Assembly (NCBI RefSeq): GCF_029478095.1
Contig: NZ_JAKOAV010000011.1
Location: forward strand, 1 to 64,000
Source of the DNA: Pelotomaculum isophthalicicum JI
GTDB taxonomy: Bacteria > Bacillota > Desulfotomaculia > Desulfotomaculales > Pelotomaculaceae
DNA: 64,000 nucleotides
Direction of reading: 5' to 3'
The notes beneath the pieces were generated by a model, which saw only the letters and a program-made list of their open reading frames with translations, did not search any database and was not told where the DNA came from. The position numbers were made by a program, and so were the translations under genes. Positions 31,258 through 39,244 of this stretch are shown here, one piece after another. The first letter of the stretch is position 1, and every line of letters begins with the position of its first letter.

Positions 31258-32771
31258 TTCAAATCAACAGTAATTTTGAACACAACTTCAATTTTTTCTT
31301 TCGTGACAATAACCTTTTCTATGAATTCCTGGAGCAACCTTTTGCAGGTATCCAGGTTTTTATTTTGTAGTAAGCGCATGTTTATTTGAAGATATTCTAT
31401 TACAGAATCTATGCTGATAGTGTTGGCTTCAGCTTTAAACTGCCATTCTTGTAACTGGATTTCCAAAGTGGACTTCTTATGTTCCAACCCGTTGAGTTTT
31501 TCAATAATAGAGTGTACAGCATTGCTACCTATAGCTAGGGCGTTGACTAGATTATCAATTTCTTTTTTTGTTCCGGCCAGTTCCTTTTCAATTTGTTGAA
31601 GTTCACCAGCGTAATCAGTCTGTAATCGACGATGATACTCCACAATCTTTTCTGCCAAAGCTGGTAATGTTTCATTGTTAAAAATTTGCTTTTCTAGTTC
31701 AGCAAGAACATATGATTCAACGAGGTTCGTAGCAATTTTCTCATTTGAGCACTGTTTTGTCCGGTTGCCATAGTTGCATGTATAGTAGTGAGTCTTTTTA
31801 TATTCTTTACTTTTTTTTGTTTGATAGCTAGATGAGGCTCCTGTCATCCTGTGGTCGCACTCCCCACACCAAATCAACCCCGAAAGCAGGTAATTGATCT
31901 TTGCTTTGGAGCGGGCTGGCCCTGTGCGGTTTTTGTCCATACGCAGCTTGACCCTATTATACGTTTCCTTATCAATTATGTGTGGCAATATATCAGGAAT
32001 TTCGATAATCTCATCCTGGGGCTTGCTTTTGTGGTTATTCCTGCAGCCGTCATTCTTTGCAGCGCTACGGTTAAATATATATGTGCCGATGTATTTTTTA
32101 TTGCAAAGGATGTCATGCAGGCTATTTTTGCCGAACTCGCGGCCGGCTTTGGTTTTGTAACCATATGAGTTTAACGTATTGATTATATTGCCGTAGCTTT
32201 TACCCTGGCTGTACATTTCAAAAATTATCTTTACCGCCCTGGCTTCTGTTTCATTTATGATATACTTTCCTTCACTGTCAACATCAAAACCTAATGGCGG
32301 CTTTCCCCCGTTATGTTTCCCCTGTAACGCTGTTTCTTTCATCCCTTTCATCCCTTTCATCACCTCGCGTGCAAGGTTGCGTGAATAATACTCAGCCATG
32401 CCTTCGATAACGGATTCCATCAAAATTGATTCCGGGCTGTCGTCAAGGTGTTCAAGCGCCGATTCCACGCGAACACCAGACTGGCGCAGCTCCCGCTTAT
32501 AAAAGGCGCTGTCGTACCGGTTGCGGGCAAAGCGATCCAGCTTGTGGACAAGCAGAAAATCAACTTTCATCCTGCCGCTCTTGATATCCTTAATCATTTT
32601 GAGGAATCCAGGTCTGTCATCAGTTGTAGCGGAGCGGGCCTCATCGGTATAAACCTTTACAACAGAAAAACCCCGCCGCCCGGCGTACTCGTTGCATGCC
32701 CGCACCTGGGCGGTGATGCTTTCCTCCCGCTGGTTGTCGCTGGAGAACCGGGCATATATAACCGCCTTCAC
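31179..32771 (-). CDS. large serine recombinase (integrase)
   Basis: 530 residues. An N-terminal resolvase domain (YARFSSDNQREESI with the catalytic serine; LVHKLDRFARNRYD), the recombinase domain (GKPPLGFDVDSEGKYIINE), a zinc ribbon (WCGECDHRMTG, later YYTCNYGNRTKQC) and a coiled coil near 390-450. It carries out site-specific integration and excision of the element. The last 26 codons lie antisense to the ssrA 3' end, so part of the C-terminus is written by the attachment site. The GTG start at 32771 overlaps the stop of the upstream protease gene. Confidence 0.93.
   Translation of the reverse strand: MKAVIYARFSSDNQREESITAQVRACNEYAGRRGFSVVKVYTDEARSATTDDRPGFLKMIKDIKSGRMKVDFLLVHKLDRFARNRYDSAFYKRELRQSGVRVESALEHLDDSPESILMESVIEGMAEYYSRNLAREVMKGMKGMKETALQGKHNGGKPPLGFDVDSEGKYIINETEARAVKIIFEMYSQGKSYGNIINTLNSYGYKTKAGREFGKNSLHDILCNKKYIGTYIFNRSAAKNDGCRNNHKSKPQDEIIEIPDILPHIIDKETYNRVKLRMDKNRTGPARSKAKINYLLSGLIWCGECDHRMTGASSSYQTKKSKEYKKTHYYTCNYGNRTKQCSNEKIATNLVESYVLAELEKQIFNNETLPALAEKIVEYHRRLQTDYAGELQQIEKELAGTKKEIDNLVNALAIGSNAVHSIIEKLNGLEHKKSTLEIQLQEWQFKAEANTISIDSVIEYLQINMRLLQNKNLDTCKRLLQEFIEKVIVTKEKIEVVFKITVDLNGGGGGNRTHRPEDRPQEYLRAQAVV
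31205..31257. other. probable left attachment site (attL) in the ssrA 3' end
   Basis: The recombinase gene of the element ends inside this stretch on the opposite strand, and chromosomal synteny stops at the CCA. Integration into the 3' end of ssrA that rebuilds the RNA gene is a common strategy of phages and islands. The exact core cannot be set without the right end; no second copy of the sequence is seen in the window. Confidence 0.45.
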
Positions 32772-33182
32772 AGAGAATCATCCCTCCTAGTCAGTTGTCC
32801 TATAACATCCACTAGCCTGTCCAGCCGGCCATGCGCAGCCGCCTCCTGGATCTCAGACTGGTATTGCTCAGCCTTTTCACCGAGCATGAGCACACAGGCA
32901 AAGCGGTTGGCCTGGTACTCGTGCTTTGAATAAAAGCCGGTCTTTTCCAGGATAAAAAGAAAATTAGTATTCGGGTGCAATAAAAAATGGCCCAGTTCAT
33001 GGCCACACACAAGCTGCTGTTCAATTTCCGTCAGGCCGGAGTCAATAAAAATGAATCTCTCAGAACCCAGGGATAAAGTAATACCTTTAAGTACCTTTAA
33101 CGGTATATATAAAACCTTAATGCCAAGAGAGGCGGCGATCTCTAACGGCTTACCGCTCCCTCGCTTTTTTATATAATGACAT
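32768..33182 (-). CDS. ImmA/IrrE-type metalloprotease, apparently frameshifted
   Basis: The conserved core lies in one frame: PLEIAASLGIKVLYIPLK, FIFIDSGLTEIEQQLVCGHELGHFLLH (zinc motif HELGH) and later YQANRFACVLML. This frame has no ATG, GTG or TTG until GTG 33010, directly at the HExxH motif, which would delete half of the domain (80 residues). An ATG at 33182 opens another frame (MSLYKKARER, then TAA) that would join the core after a one-base shift in or after the A6 run (T6 on the plus strand, 33165-33170). ImmA proteases cleave the phage/ICE repressor; its neighbour is such a repressor. It may be inactive. Confidence 0.65.
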
Positions 33183-33194
33183 TTACAGAAATCA

Positions 33195-33851
33195 CTATCC
33201 TTTGGGCTGTATCTTTGCAGCCCGCTCTTTTTTTACTACCTCCCAGGCCGTTTTCAAAGCCAGCATCACGTCGTCTTTCACCTCTTCAGTGAGCGGGTCG
33301 CCGAAAACGCGAATATTCGGATGCTCACGGATAAACCTTTCCAGTTCGATATCGTCCGGCGGGCTTTCCTTGTCCAGCCATGATTCATCCCTGCCCAACA
33401 AATAGTCAGCCGATACACCGTAAAGGTCTGCCAGTCTTTCCAGGGTTTTAGTCTCCGGCGTCCTGTATTCGCGCTCATAACCGGAAAAAGTGCCGACCTC
33501 CACGCCGAGCATTTCAGCGATCTGCTTTTGGGTCCACCCCTTTTTCAGCCGTTCTTCTTTGATGCGCCTCGCCAGAGCTTTATTTCTATATGGCGTTAAA
33601 TTGTCTTTTGTTTGCCCGGACTGACTTAAGCTACCTCCATTTTTACCGGTTAGCAGGTAATTTGGGCTAGTTTCAAGCTTTTCAGAGATTAACAACAATG
33701 TCTTATAACTTGGTTCTCTTTTACCGCTCTCATACAATGAAATTGTCGGCTCGCTAAGATTACAGAGCCTGGCTAAATCAGCCTGGGTCAGGTTTTCCCC
33801 CTCCCGCAATTCACGCAGTCTTTGCCCGAATTCTATGCCCATGTTCTCCAC
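33195..33851 (-). CDS. double-HTH XRE-family repressor
   Basis: 218 residues with two complete HTH_XRE domains in one chain: residues about 8-65 (LREGENLTQADLARLCNLSE) and about 92-150 (RLKKGWTQKQIAEMLGVEVG), then an acidic/helical tail. It faces a cro-like gene across a shared operator region and stands next to an ImmA-type protease, so it is likely the CI-like repressor of the element. The start is GTG 33851 or ATG 33842. Its promoter is TTGCAT-17 bp-TATAAT on the minus strand, with an operator in the spacer. Confidence 0.85.
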   Translation of the reverse strand: MENMGIEFGQRLRELREGENLTQADLARLCNLSEPTISLYESGKREPSYKTLLLISEKLETSPNYLLTGKNGGSLSQSGQTKDNLTPYRNKALARRIKEERLKKGWTQKQIAEMLGVEVGTFSGYEREYRTPETKTLERLADLYGVSADYLLGRDESWLDKESPPDDIELERFIREHPNIRVFGDPLTEEVKDDVMLALKTAWEVVKKERAAKIQPKG

Positions 33852-33879
33852 CCTTTGCGTATTGCTAACTATTAAACTT

Positions 33880-33908
33880 ATTATAGTTTGCTATTAGTAA
33901 ATATGCAA
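33880..33908 (-). promoter_or_regulatory. promoter of the repressor gene
   Basis: On the minus strand: TTGCAT (33908-33903), 17-bp spacer, perfect TATAAT (33885-33880). The operator-like sequence at 33887-33901 fills the spacer, suggesting autoregulation. Confidence 0.75.
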
Positions 33909-33998
33909 GGATATTATCTAATAAACAAGTTTACATTTTGTAAATTTTATTATTGCAAAATGTAATGTAGTCATGATATATTATTTACAGTTAGTAAA
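33887..33998. promoter_or_regulatory. three-operator switch region
   Basis: Three 15-bp sites share the form TTTRC-N5-GTAAA: TTTGCTATTAGTAAA (33887-33901), TTTACATTTTGTAAA (33930-33944) and TTTACAGTTAGTAAA (33984-33998). A half-diverged fourth copy occurs on the other strand at about 33951-33965 (CAAAATGTAA). They sit in the repressor promoter spacer, upstream of the cro -35 box and just after the cro -10 box. Confidence 0.75.
33953..33982 (+). promoter_or_regulatory. promoter of the cro-like gene
   Basis: TTGCAA (33953-33958), 18-bp spacer, TATATT (33977-33982), flanked by two operator sites. Confidence 0.6.
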
Positions 33999-34020
33999 GT
34001 CTTTAGCTCGGAGGTGATGC

Positions 34021-34224
34021 ATTATCCTTGTTAAATTAAAAGCCTTTCGACTAGAAAAAGAAGTCACGCAGAAGCAAATCAGTGAAGCAATCGGTATTTC
34101 CGAGAGCTATTACTGTCAAATGGAAAACGGTTCAAGGCGCATGTCTTTACTCTTAGCCAAAGAAATAGCCCAGTTCCTAAATGCGACTCTGGATGAATTA
34201 TTTATGGACACTGACTTAGCGTAA
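34021..34224 (+). CDS. Cro-like XRE regulator with non-canonical start
   Basis: About 67 residues of HTH_XRE: VKLKAFRLEKEVTQKQISEA, then SESYYCQMENGSRRMS and a dimer tail TLDELFMDTD. The frame is open only after a TGA at 34015-34017, and there is no ATG, GTG or TTG before the middle of the HTH. CGGAGGTG (34010-34016) precedes ATT 34021 and ATC 34024, which are the likeliest initiators. It faces the double-HTH repressor across the operators, the position of cro. Either it uses AUU/AUC initiation or the start has been mutated. Confidence 0.65.
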   Translation: MILVKLKAFRLEKEVTQKQISEAIGISESYYCQMENGSRRMSLLLAKEIAQFLNATLDELFMDTDLA

Positions 34225-34259
34225 AGCTTATACGCTAAAAGTTTCAATGGAGGGTATGC

Positions 34260-34451
34260 ATGCAGACCGTGTTGGTGAAGGTAACAGCCCGCAGGACAAA
34301 AAGCGGCTTGGAAACGGTAAGGCGGGAAGTGGTCGGCCACAGTTCGGAAGACGCCGGACAGCACCTGGACCGCCTGGCCGGCATCCTTACGGACCTGTTC
34401 ATGACACAGATCGATAAAAGTAAAAAGGAGGTTGCGGCAAGTGGACAATAG
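34260..34451 (+). CDS. small protein of unknown function
   Basis: 63 residues with no recognised domain. ATG start with GGAGGG seven bases upstream, which supports translation. The sequence is basic at the N-terminus (VKVTARRTKSGLETVRREVV) and amphipathic-helical at the end. It overlaps the next gene by 11 bp. As the first genes behind the cro promoter in phage-like elements are often small regulators of early functions, that is a possible role, but nothing in the sequence proves it. Confidence 0.6.
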   Translation: MQTVLVKVTARRTKSGLETVRREVVGHSSEDAGQHLDRLAGILTDLFMTQIDKSKKEVAASGQ

Positions 34452-34779
34452 TGGCATTACCAATATTCTTTCAGTTAGTGAAGCGCTTGAGTTGTTGGAA
34501 ATTGCTTTAAAAAAGCACGGCCTGGACAGCGCGAATATTACTATCAGCAGTCACGGCCTCACCCCGGAGCAAAGCGGCAGTATTGCCAGGGACATAGTTG
34601 CCGGCGGTTTTGGTGAAGATGTCAGGCTGGCGGGAAAACTCGTAAAGTATGAGGACCGGGAAGGCTGGTTTTCCTGGAATACTGTGGGGCGGGACGGTGA
34701 TTACATTAATCTGTTTTTCAGTGTTGGTGAAGATGACCAACCAGTTAACTATTTTCCTTCGGAAAAGGAGGTAAGCTAA
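34441..34779 (+). CDS. hypothetical protein of the early region
   Basis: 112 residues from GTG 34441; AGGAGG at 34426-34431 lies nine bases before it, whereas TTG 34432 is too close to the site. No domain recognised. The sequence is acidic (DDQPVNYFPSEKEVS at the end) with a helical N-terminal third (SVSEALELLEIALKKHGLD). It lies between the small ORF at 34260 and the Rad52-like gene with no gap, so it is in the early operon. Confidence 0.6.
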   Translation: MDNSGITNILSVSEALELLEIALKKHGLDSANITISSHGLTPEQSGSIARDIVAGGFGEDVRLAGKLVKYEDREGWFSWNTVGRDGDYINLFFSVGEDDQPVNYFPSEKEVS

Positions 34780-35772
34780 ATGGCTATCCAAGCAAGCGAA
34801 CGAGATTTCATCGGCGCCGCCGGCGACAGGCAGCCAAATGTCCCGCTGCCGGGGGCGCTCACACTATTGGACCTGCCTGCTATCTACAGGGACTTTTGTA
34901 GTGAACTACCTGTCGACGCCATTCAACGCACGAAAGGGCGTGAAACCCGGAAAGGTTATGATACCGACGGGTACGGCTACCAGTATTGCATAGACATGCT
35001 CAACAACGTGGCCGGGCTCGGTCACTGGCGCATCATTTCGGAGGAAGTGTTTTGCGACGAGGGCGAGTATAACAACGGCCGGAAGGCCTACGAGGTAGGT
35101 TATGACGTGGTCGTTCAAATCGGGAACTGGACTCCGGCCGGCTTTGAAGTTCTGGCTGAAACCCCGCGCACACCGGGCGGCCATGTGTCCGCGCTGAAAA
35201 ACGACGCGAGAAAGGGCGCTCTGACCAACGCAATCAAGAAAGCTCTGGCCTTCTTTGGTATCGGCGCGGCGGCATACCGCGGGGAGCTTGACGACGATAA
35301 CCTCCTGCCTGGAGGCCGCGAGGACCTCCAGGAGAAGACAGGCCAGAACCCGCCGCCCAGGCCGCAGAACCAGCCTCAGCAAAACCGGACGCAGAGCCAG
35401 CCGCCGGCGCAGGGCGCCGGTAAGGCCACTGACAGGCAATTAGGCATGGTCAAGGGCACGATTGAGCGTGCCGCCCAGGCCGCCGGCTTCAACATGACCC
35501 TTAAAGATCAGGCGTTTCTCGGCGCTGTCCTGTCCGCCGCTGGCCTGAGCGCGGCAAGTTTGGATGATTTGACCAGGCAGGAGGCCAGTTACCTGATTGA
35601 AAACGCGGCCGGACTGGTGAATCAGGCAATCTTTTTCCTTGAAACAAATCGGTCCGGTACACACCAAACCCCGCCGCCCGGGCAAAAACAGGCCCCACCG
35701 GCCAGCCGGGGTAATGGCCAGGGAAACAGCCCGCGGAACAGTGAGGGGAATGGAAGGAGGCGGCTATTCTGA
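34780..35772 (+). CDS. Rad52/DdrA-like single-strand annealing protein
   Basis: 330 residues. Residues about 40-165 carry the Rad52/22 fold pattern: GYGYQYCIDMLNNVAGLGHW, YEVGYDVVVQIGNW, then the family signature DARKGALTNAIKKALAFFGIG. Such proteins anneal complementary single strands in phage recombination. The C-terminal half (about 180-330) is a Pro/Gln/Gly-rich linker and tail, ending in a short basic GNGRRRLF that could contact an SSB or the partner ATPase. ATG start with AAAGGAGGT upstream. It is followed with a one-base overlap by an SbcC-like ATPase, a common pairing. Confidence 0.82.
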   Translation: MAIQASERDFIGAAGDRQPNVPLPGALTLLDLPAIYRDFCSELPVDAIQRTKGRETRKGYDTDGYGYQYCIDMLNNVAGLGHWRIISEEVFCDEGEYNNGRKAYEVGYDVVVQIGNWTPAGFEVLAETPRTPGGHVSALKNDARKGALTNAIKKALAFFGIGAAAYRGELDDDNLLPGGREDLQEKTGQNPPPRPQNQPQQNRTQSQPPAQGAGKATDRQLGMVKGTIERAAQAAGFNMTLKDQAFLGAVLSAAGLSAASLDDLTRQEASYLIENAAGLVNQAIFFLETNRSGTHQTPPPGQKQAPPASRGNGQGNSPRNSEGNGRRRLF

Positions 35773-37705
35773 TGAAAATCAACCGTCTTTATCTCCAGAA
35801 CTTTCGTAGTCACAGGGAAAGCGACATAAGCCTTGACCGGGTGAATTTTTTCCTCGGCAAAAACAACGCAGGTAAAACCTCCCTGCTGGCCGCTCTGGAA
35901 TGGGGCTTAACCGGGCGCTGCTACTGGACCGACAAGGCTGGCCGGGGAGCAGGCGACCTGATCAAGACAGGCGCAAAAAGCGCCACCGTGCTGGCGGACC
36001 TGGCCGGTGCCGGCCTGGCCGTCCGCACCATGAATCCGAACGGGTTTACTTTTGATGGTGAAACGGCCGCGCAGGCCGCCCAGGCTAAACTATACGCCGC
36101 CCTGCAGACAAACGAGGGCGACCTGCAGGCCGCGCTTAACGTGAGCGCTTTCCTCGCCATGAGCCCGTCCGAACAGAAGACCTACCTTTTCAATGTCCTT
36201 GACCTGCGCTGGGATATCGACATTGTCCTGGCCGCATTACGCGAATGGGCGAATAGGAGCGGGCACGGTGAAAAAATAGAACGGCTGGAACATCTGGTCC
36301 GGCCGCTCTACCCACCGAAGGTTCAGGCCGGGCCGGAAGTGTTGGACGCGATTGAGAAGAAACTGCGCGACCTGCGGCGCGACACCAAGCGTGACCTCCA
36401 GCGAATCCGGGCCGCCCAGGAAGAAAACCCCGTTTCAAACCCTGCTCCGGACGTAACGCTGGAAGAAGTGCTGGCCCAACTTGCGGAATTAAGGGCAGAA
36501 CGCGACAATATCCTGACTATGCTGGCAGACCGCAAGCGGAGCGAGGACCGGCGGAAAACCCTGCAGGCTAATTATGAAGCGGTAAGAGGCAGGTTATCAC
36601 AAATCACGGACGCACTGGCCGGACTTGCCGGGCAAGCCCCAGTAAAACCTTTCGCGGTACCGGACCGGGCAGTACTGGATGGAGCCGCGGCGCTGGTAGC
36701 AAAGCGCCAGGCCGGCGTAGTAAGCCTGGAAGCTGAGTGGCGGACCCTGAAAGCAGCCCTGGATGCGCTTTCAAAAGCGGGCAGCCGCTGTCCGCTGGCG
36801 CCGGACCATATCACCTGCGCCATGACCACGGCTAAAAGGATCAAGCTGCTGGAAGACCTGGCCGCACAGGCAGACGCGAAGGCTGCGGCAGTGGAACAGG
36901 CGCGGTTGGAACTGGACCAGGCCAGGCGTGAAAACGAGCGGCAAAAGACCTTTGCGGAGCAGGCGAGGCAGGCCGAGCGGGCCGCCCAGGAAGCGAACGC
37001 GAAAAAGCCCGGCTGCAGGCCCAGGCTGGCGAACTGTCCAGGCAGGCTGACGACCTGGCCGCGGAGCTGCAAAAATACGAAGCCCTGCAGGCCCCGGATC
37101 TATCACCTTTAAAGGCGCTGGATGAGCGCATAGCTAAAGGGGAAGCCTTTGCCGATAAGATGAAAGCCTACCAGCAGGCCAAAGCCCAGGAGGATACTTT
37201 TGACCGTGATACCGTCGCGCTGACTGAAGATCTGGCCGAATATGAACTGCTTGTAAAAGCGTTCGGCCCGGACGGCATCCGCCGCTGTGTCCTGGCGAAC
37301 AGCCTCGACCCGTTTACCGCGCGCGTGAACGCGAATCTGGCCGGCCTCACGGACGGGGAATACTCCGTCGAATTTGCGCCGGACATGAGCCCCATCGTCA
37401 AGCACGCCAGCGCGGTTGTCCCGGCCCGCCTGCTGTCTACCAGCGAACAGCTGCGGGTAGGGATAGCGGTACAGGAAGCCATAGCCGCATATCTCGGCCT
37501 GCGCATCCTGGCGATTGACGGTGCGGATCTGCTGGATCAGGACAACCGCGACCGGCTGACCGGGTTTGTCCTGGAGCGAGCGGAAGCAGGTGAATTTGAC
37601 CAAGTCCTGGTGTTTTCCACCGTGGGCGATGTGCAGCCCGCGAACCCGGGCCTGCCCCGCTTTAAAATGTTCCGGGTTGAGGCGGGCACGGTGAGGGAAA
37701 TTTAG
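35772..37705 (+). CDS. SbcC/RecF-like ATPase, split by a -1 frameshift
   Basis: Two frames encode one protein of about 644 residues. The first (35772-37112) has the ABC-type N-terminus MKINRLYLQNFRSHRESDI and Walker A GKNNAGKTSLL, followed by coiled coil with a CPLAPDHITC zinc-hook-like pair. The second (open upstream of its ATG 37160, to 37705) continues the coiled coil and holds the C-terminal ATPase half: LSTSEQLRVGIAVQEAI (signature) and ILAIDGADLLDQDNRDRL (Walker B). Reading joins smoothly at GCG-AAA-AAG/GCC-CGG (37000-37009) by a -1 step. It likely processes DNA ends for the annealing protein upstream. Confidence 0.8.
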
Positions 37706-37718
37706 TGACAACTGAATA

Positions 37719-37753
37719 GCCCCGCTCCATACCGGTCCATCCAGGGGCGGGGC
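37719..37753 (+). terminator. GC-rich hairpin after the ATPase gene
   Basis: GCCCCGC (37719-37725) pairs with GCGGGGC (37747-37753) over a 21-base loop that itself contains ACCGGT. There is no T-run after it, so termination is only a possibility. Confidence 0.3.
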
Positions 37754-37793
37754 ATTCTGTGAATAATACGCACTGTTGACATAACTTTAAGAA

Positions 37794-38486
37794 TTATTGC
37801 CGGTCAATAATTGACTTTAGTTTATCAAGTTGCTGCTTAAAGGTAGGACTGTTTACTGTAGGACCACCATTGGATGGGTGCCTGAAGTATACTAGTTTGT
37901 TCTTGATTGATGATATCTTGCTTAGGTCGTCTCTGGCTTTGCTGTGCATCGCAATAATTGCCTTTGGGTTAAAATAATTGATTTCTTGTAACAAGTGTTT
38001 CTGACAATGAATTCTATTATTTAAAGGTATATTAGGACCAGTTTCAGATTCAGTACTGCATTTAAATAAATCAGTTAGCCAGACATAGTCAAGCCAGTTG
38101 TTGAACGCTTCCTTACGGTCAACTAAGCCACAATAAACAAGAGCTTCTACCATGTAATTTTTCATTTTACTGTGGAATACGGTATCCCTGCCATTGCCTC
38201 TAATTTGGGGATTAGTAAACGTATCTGTTGCAAAATTGTATAAATAATCTATTTCGTATTGACCTAGCTTATCGTTCATACTTACCTTGCTGAATTGTTT
38301 TATTTCACTTTCCATCGGATGGCCGGGATTCAGGGTTACTACAACAAGCTTTACTTTGTTTCTATCCGTGCCGCCCGCCCATCCTCTTGGAGGAACAAAA
38401 GGTTCTTTTAGTATAAAATCCGAGTTCCAGCAATAACGGCAGTTAATTGTTTGCGACATTATTTCATATAGTTGCTGAGTAATCAT
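37794..38486 (-). CDS. uracil-DNA glycosylase superfamily-like protein
   Basis: About 230 residues from ATG 38486, which follows GAGGGGG; an ATG at 38528 lacks a site. The pattern resembles the UDG fold: an N-terminal CRYCWNSDF pair, VKLVVVTLNPGHP (motif-1-like loop), VWLTDLFKCSTE (second motif) and YFNPKAIIAMHSKA (strand before the last motif). The canonical catalytic GQDPY or GEAPG motif is not seen, so activity on uracil is unproven. It is the only minus-strand gene within the plus-strand replication block and is AT-richer than its neighbours, which suggests a separately acquired cargo gene. Confidence 0.55.
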   Translation of the reverse strand: MITQQLYEIMSQTINCRYCWNSDFILKEPFVPPRGWAGGTDRNKVKLVVVTLNPGHPMESEIKQFSKVSMNDKLGQYEIDYLYNFATDTFTNPQIRGNGRDTVFHSKMKNYMVEALVYCGLVDRKEAFNNWLDYVWLTDLFKCSTESETGPNIPLNNRIHCQKHLLQEINYFNPKAIIAMHSKARDDLSKISSIKNKLVYFRHPSNGGPTVNSPTFKQQLDKLKSIIDRQ

Positions 38487-38684
38487 AGGTTTCCCCCTCA
38501 ATAAAAAACTTTTTGTAAAGTACGACATTACTAACGTAAATCCCTTTCTATGTTACATTTTTCAACATTAATGTTGCAGTAATGTGGAGGTGACATATGG
38601 GAAACCCAATTCATAAATTATGCTGTTATCGCTCTGAAGATTTTAGACTATATATTCCAGGGAAATCGTGAGGGAGGGATTGAT

Positions 38685-39032
38685 GTGACTAAGCAATATT
38701 TAAGCCCTCAGGAGCAGGCCGTCTTAGACTGTATTCCTGCCGGCCACAAAAAGGCCATTAGTCGCCGGTGCCTGGTAGAAAGAAGCAGGCTAAACGAGCG
38801 GAAGGTCCGCAAGATAATTCTTTCCCTGATTGTTCACCGCGGTATTCCTATCGGGAGCTGCACCGGCAAGGAAGGCGGCGGCTATTTTATCATTCAGAGT
38901 TACGATGATCTGGCCGTGGCCATGATGCACTTGAAGCCGAGGGCGAAGAAAATATTCCTCCGGGTGCGGGCGCTGGAGAATATCGCCCGGGAGAAATTCA
39001 GCCGGCAGCTGAAGCTGGTGATACCCGAATGA
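38685..39032 (+). CDS. winged-helix-like protein of the replication module
   Basis: 115 residues. The N-terminal 70 residues look like a winged helix (LSPQEQAVLDCIPAG, then RCLVERSRLNERKVRKIILS and a wing GKEGGGYFII). This form is common in phage early regions. GTG start with AGGGAGG seven bases upstream; a closer ATG at 38683 is followed by TGA. It overlaps the next gene by ATGA. Function unknown; a DNA-binding role is inferred. Confidence 0.6.
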   Translation: MTKQYLSPQEQAVLDCIPAGHKKAISRRCLVERSRLNERKVRKIILSLIVHRGIPIGSCTGKEGGGYFIIQSYDDLAVAMMHLKPRAKKIFLRVRALENIAREKFSRQLKLVIPE

Positions 39033-39244
39033 AGCAAAAGCCGGTTTTGTGTATTCGTGGCTGTGCCGGGCCTTCCCTGATTAAACAACTTGCCCGCTAC
39101 CTGGACAGGCAGATCACCGCCTGCCAGGAGTGGCTTGAGGGGCCGGACAAACCGTCTGACCAACTGATGACGAAAGCTGTATTGATTACAAGCGCCGTAT
39201 ATATAGCGGCTCATTTGATATTAAGGATATGCCGTGGAGGCTAA
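39029..39244 (+). CDS. small protein with C-terminal hydrophobic helix
   Basis: 71 residues, ATG start overlapping the upstream stop (ATGA), so it is translationally coupled. The N-terminal part is helical (SLIKQLARYLDRQITACQEW). A hydrophobic stretch AVLITSAVYIAAHLILRI near the end could be a membrane or packing helix. No family recognised. It overlaps the start of the DnaD-type gene by 16 bp. Confidence 0.5.
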   Translation: MKQKPVLCIRGCAGPSLIKQLARYLDRQITACQEWLEGPDKPSDQLMTKAVLITSAVYIAAHLILRICRGG

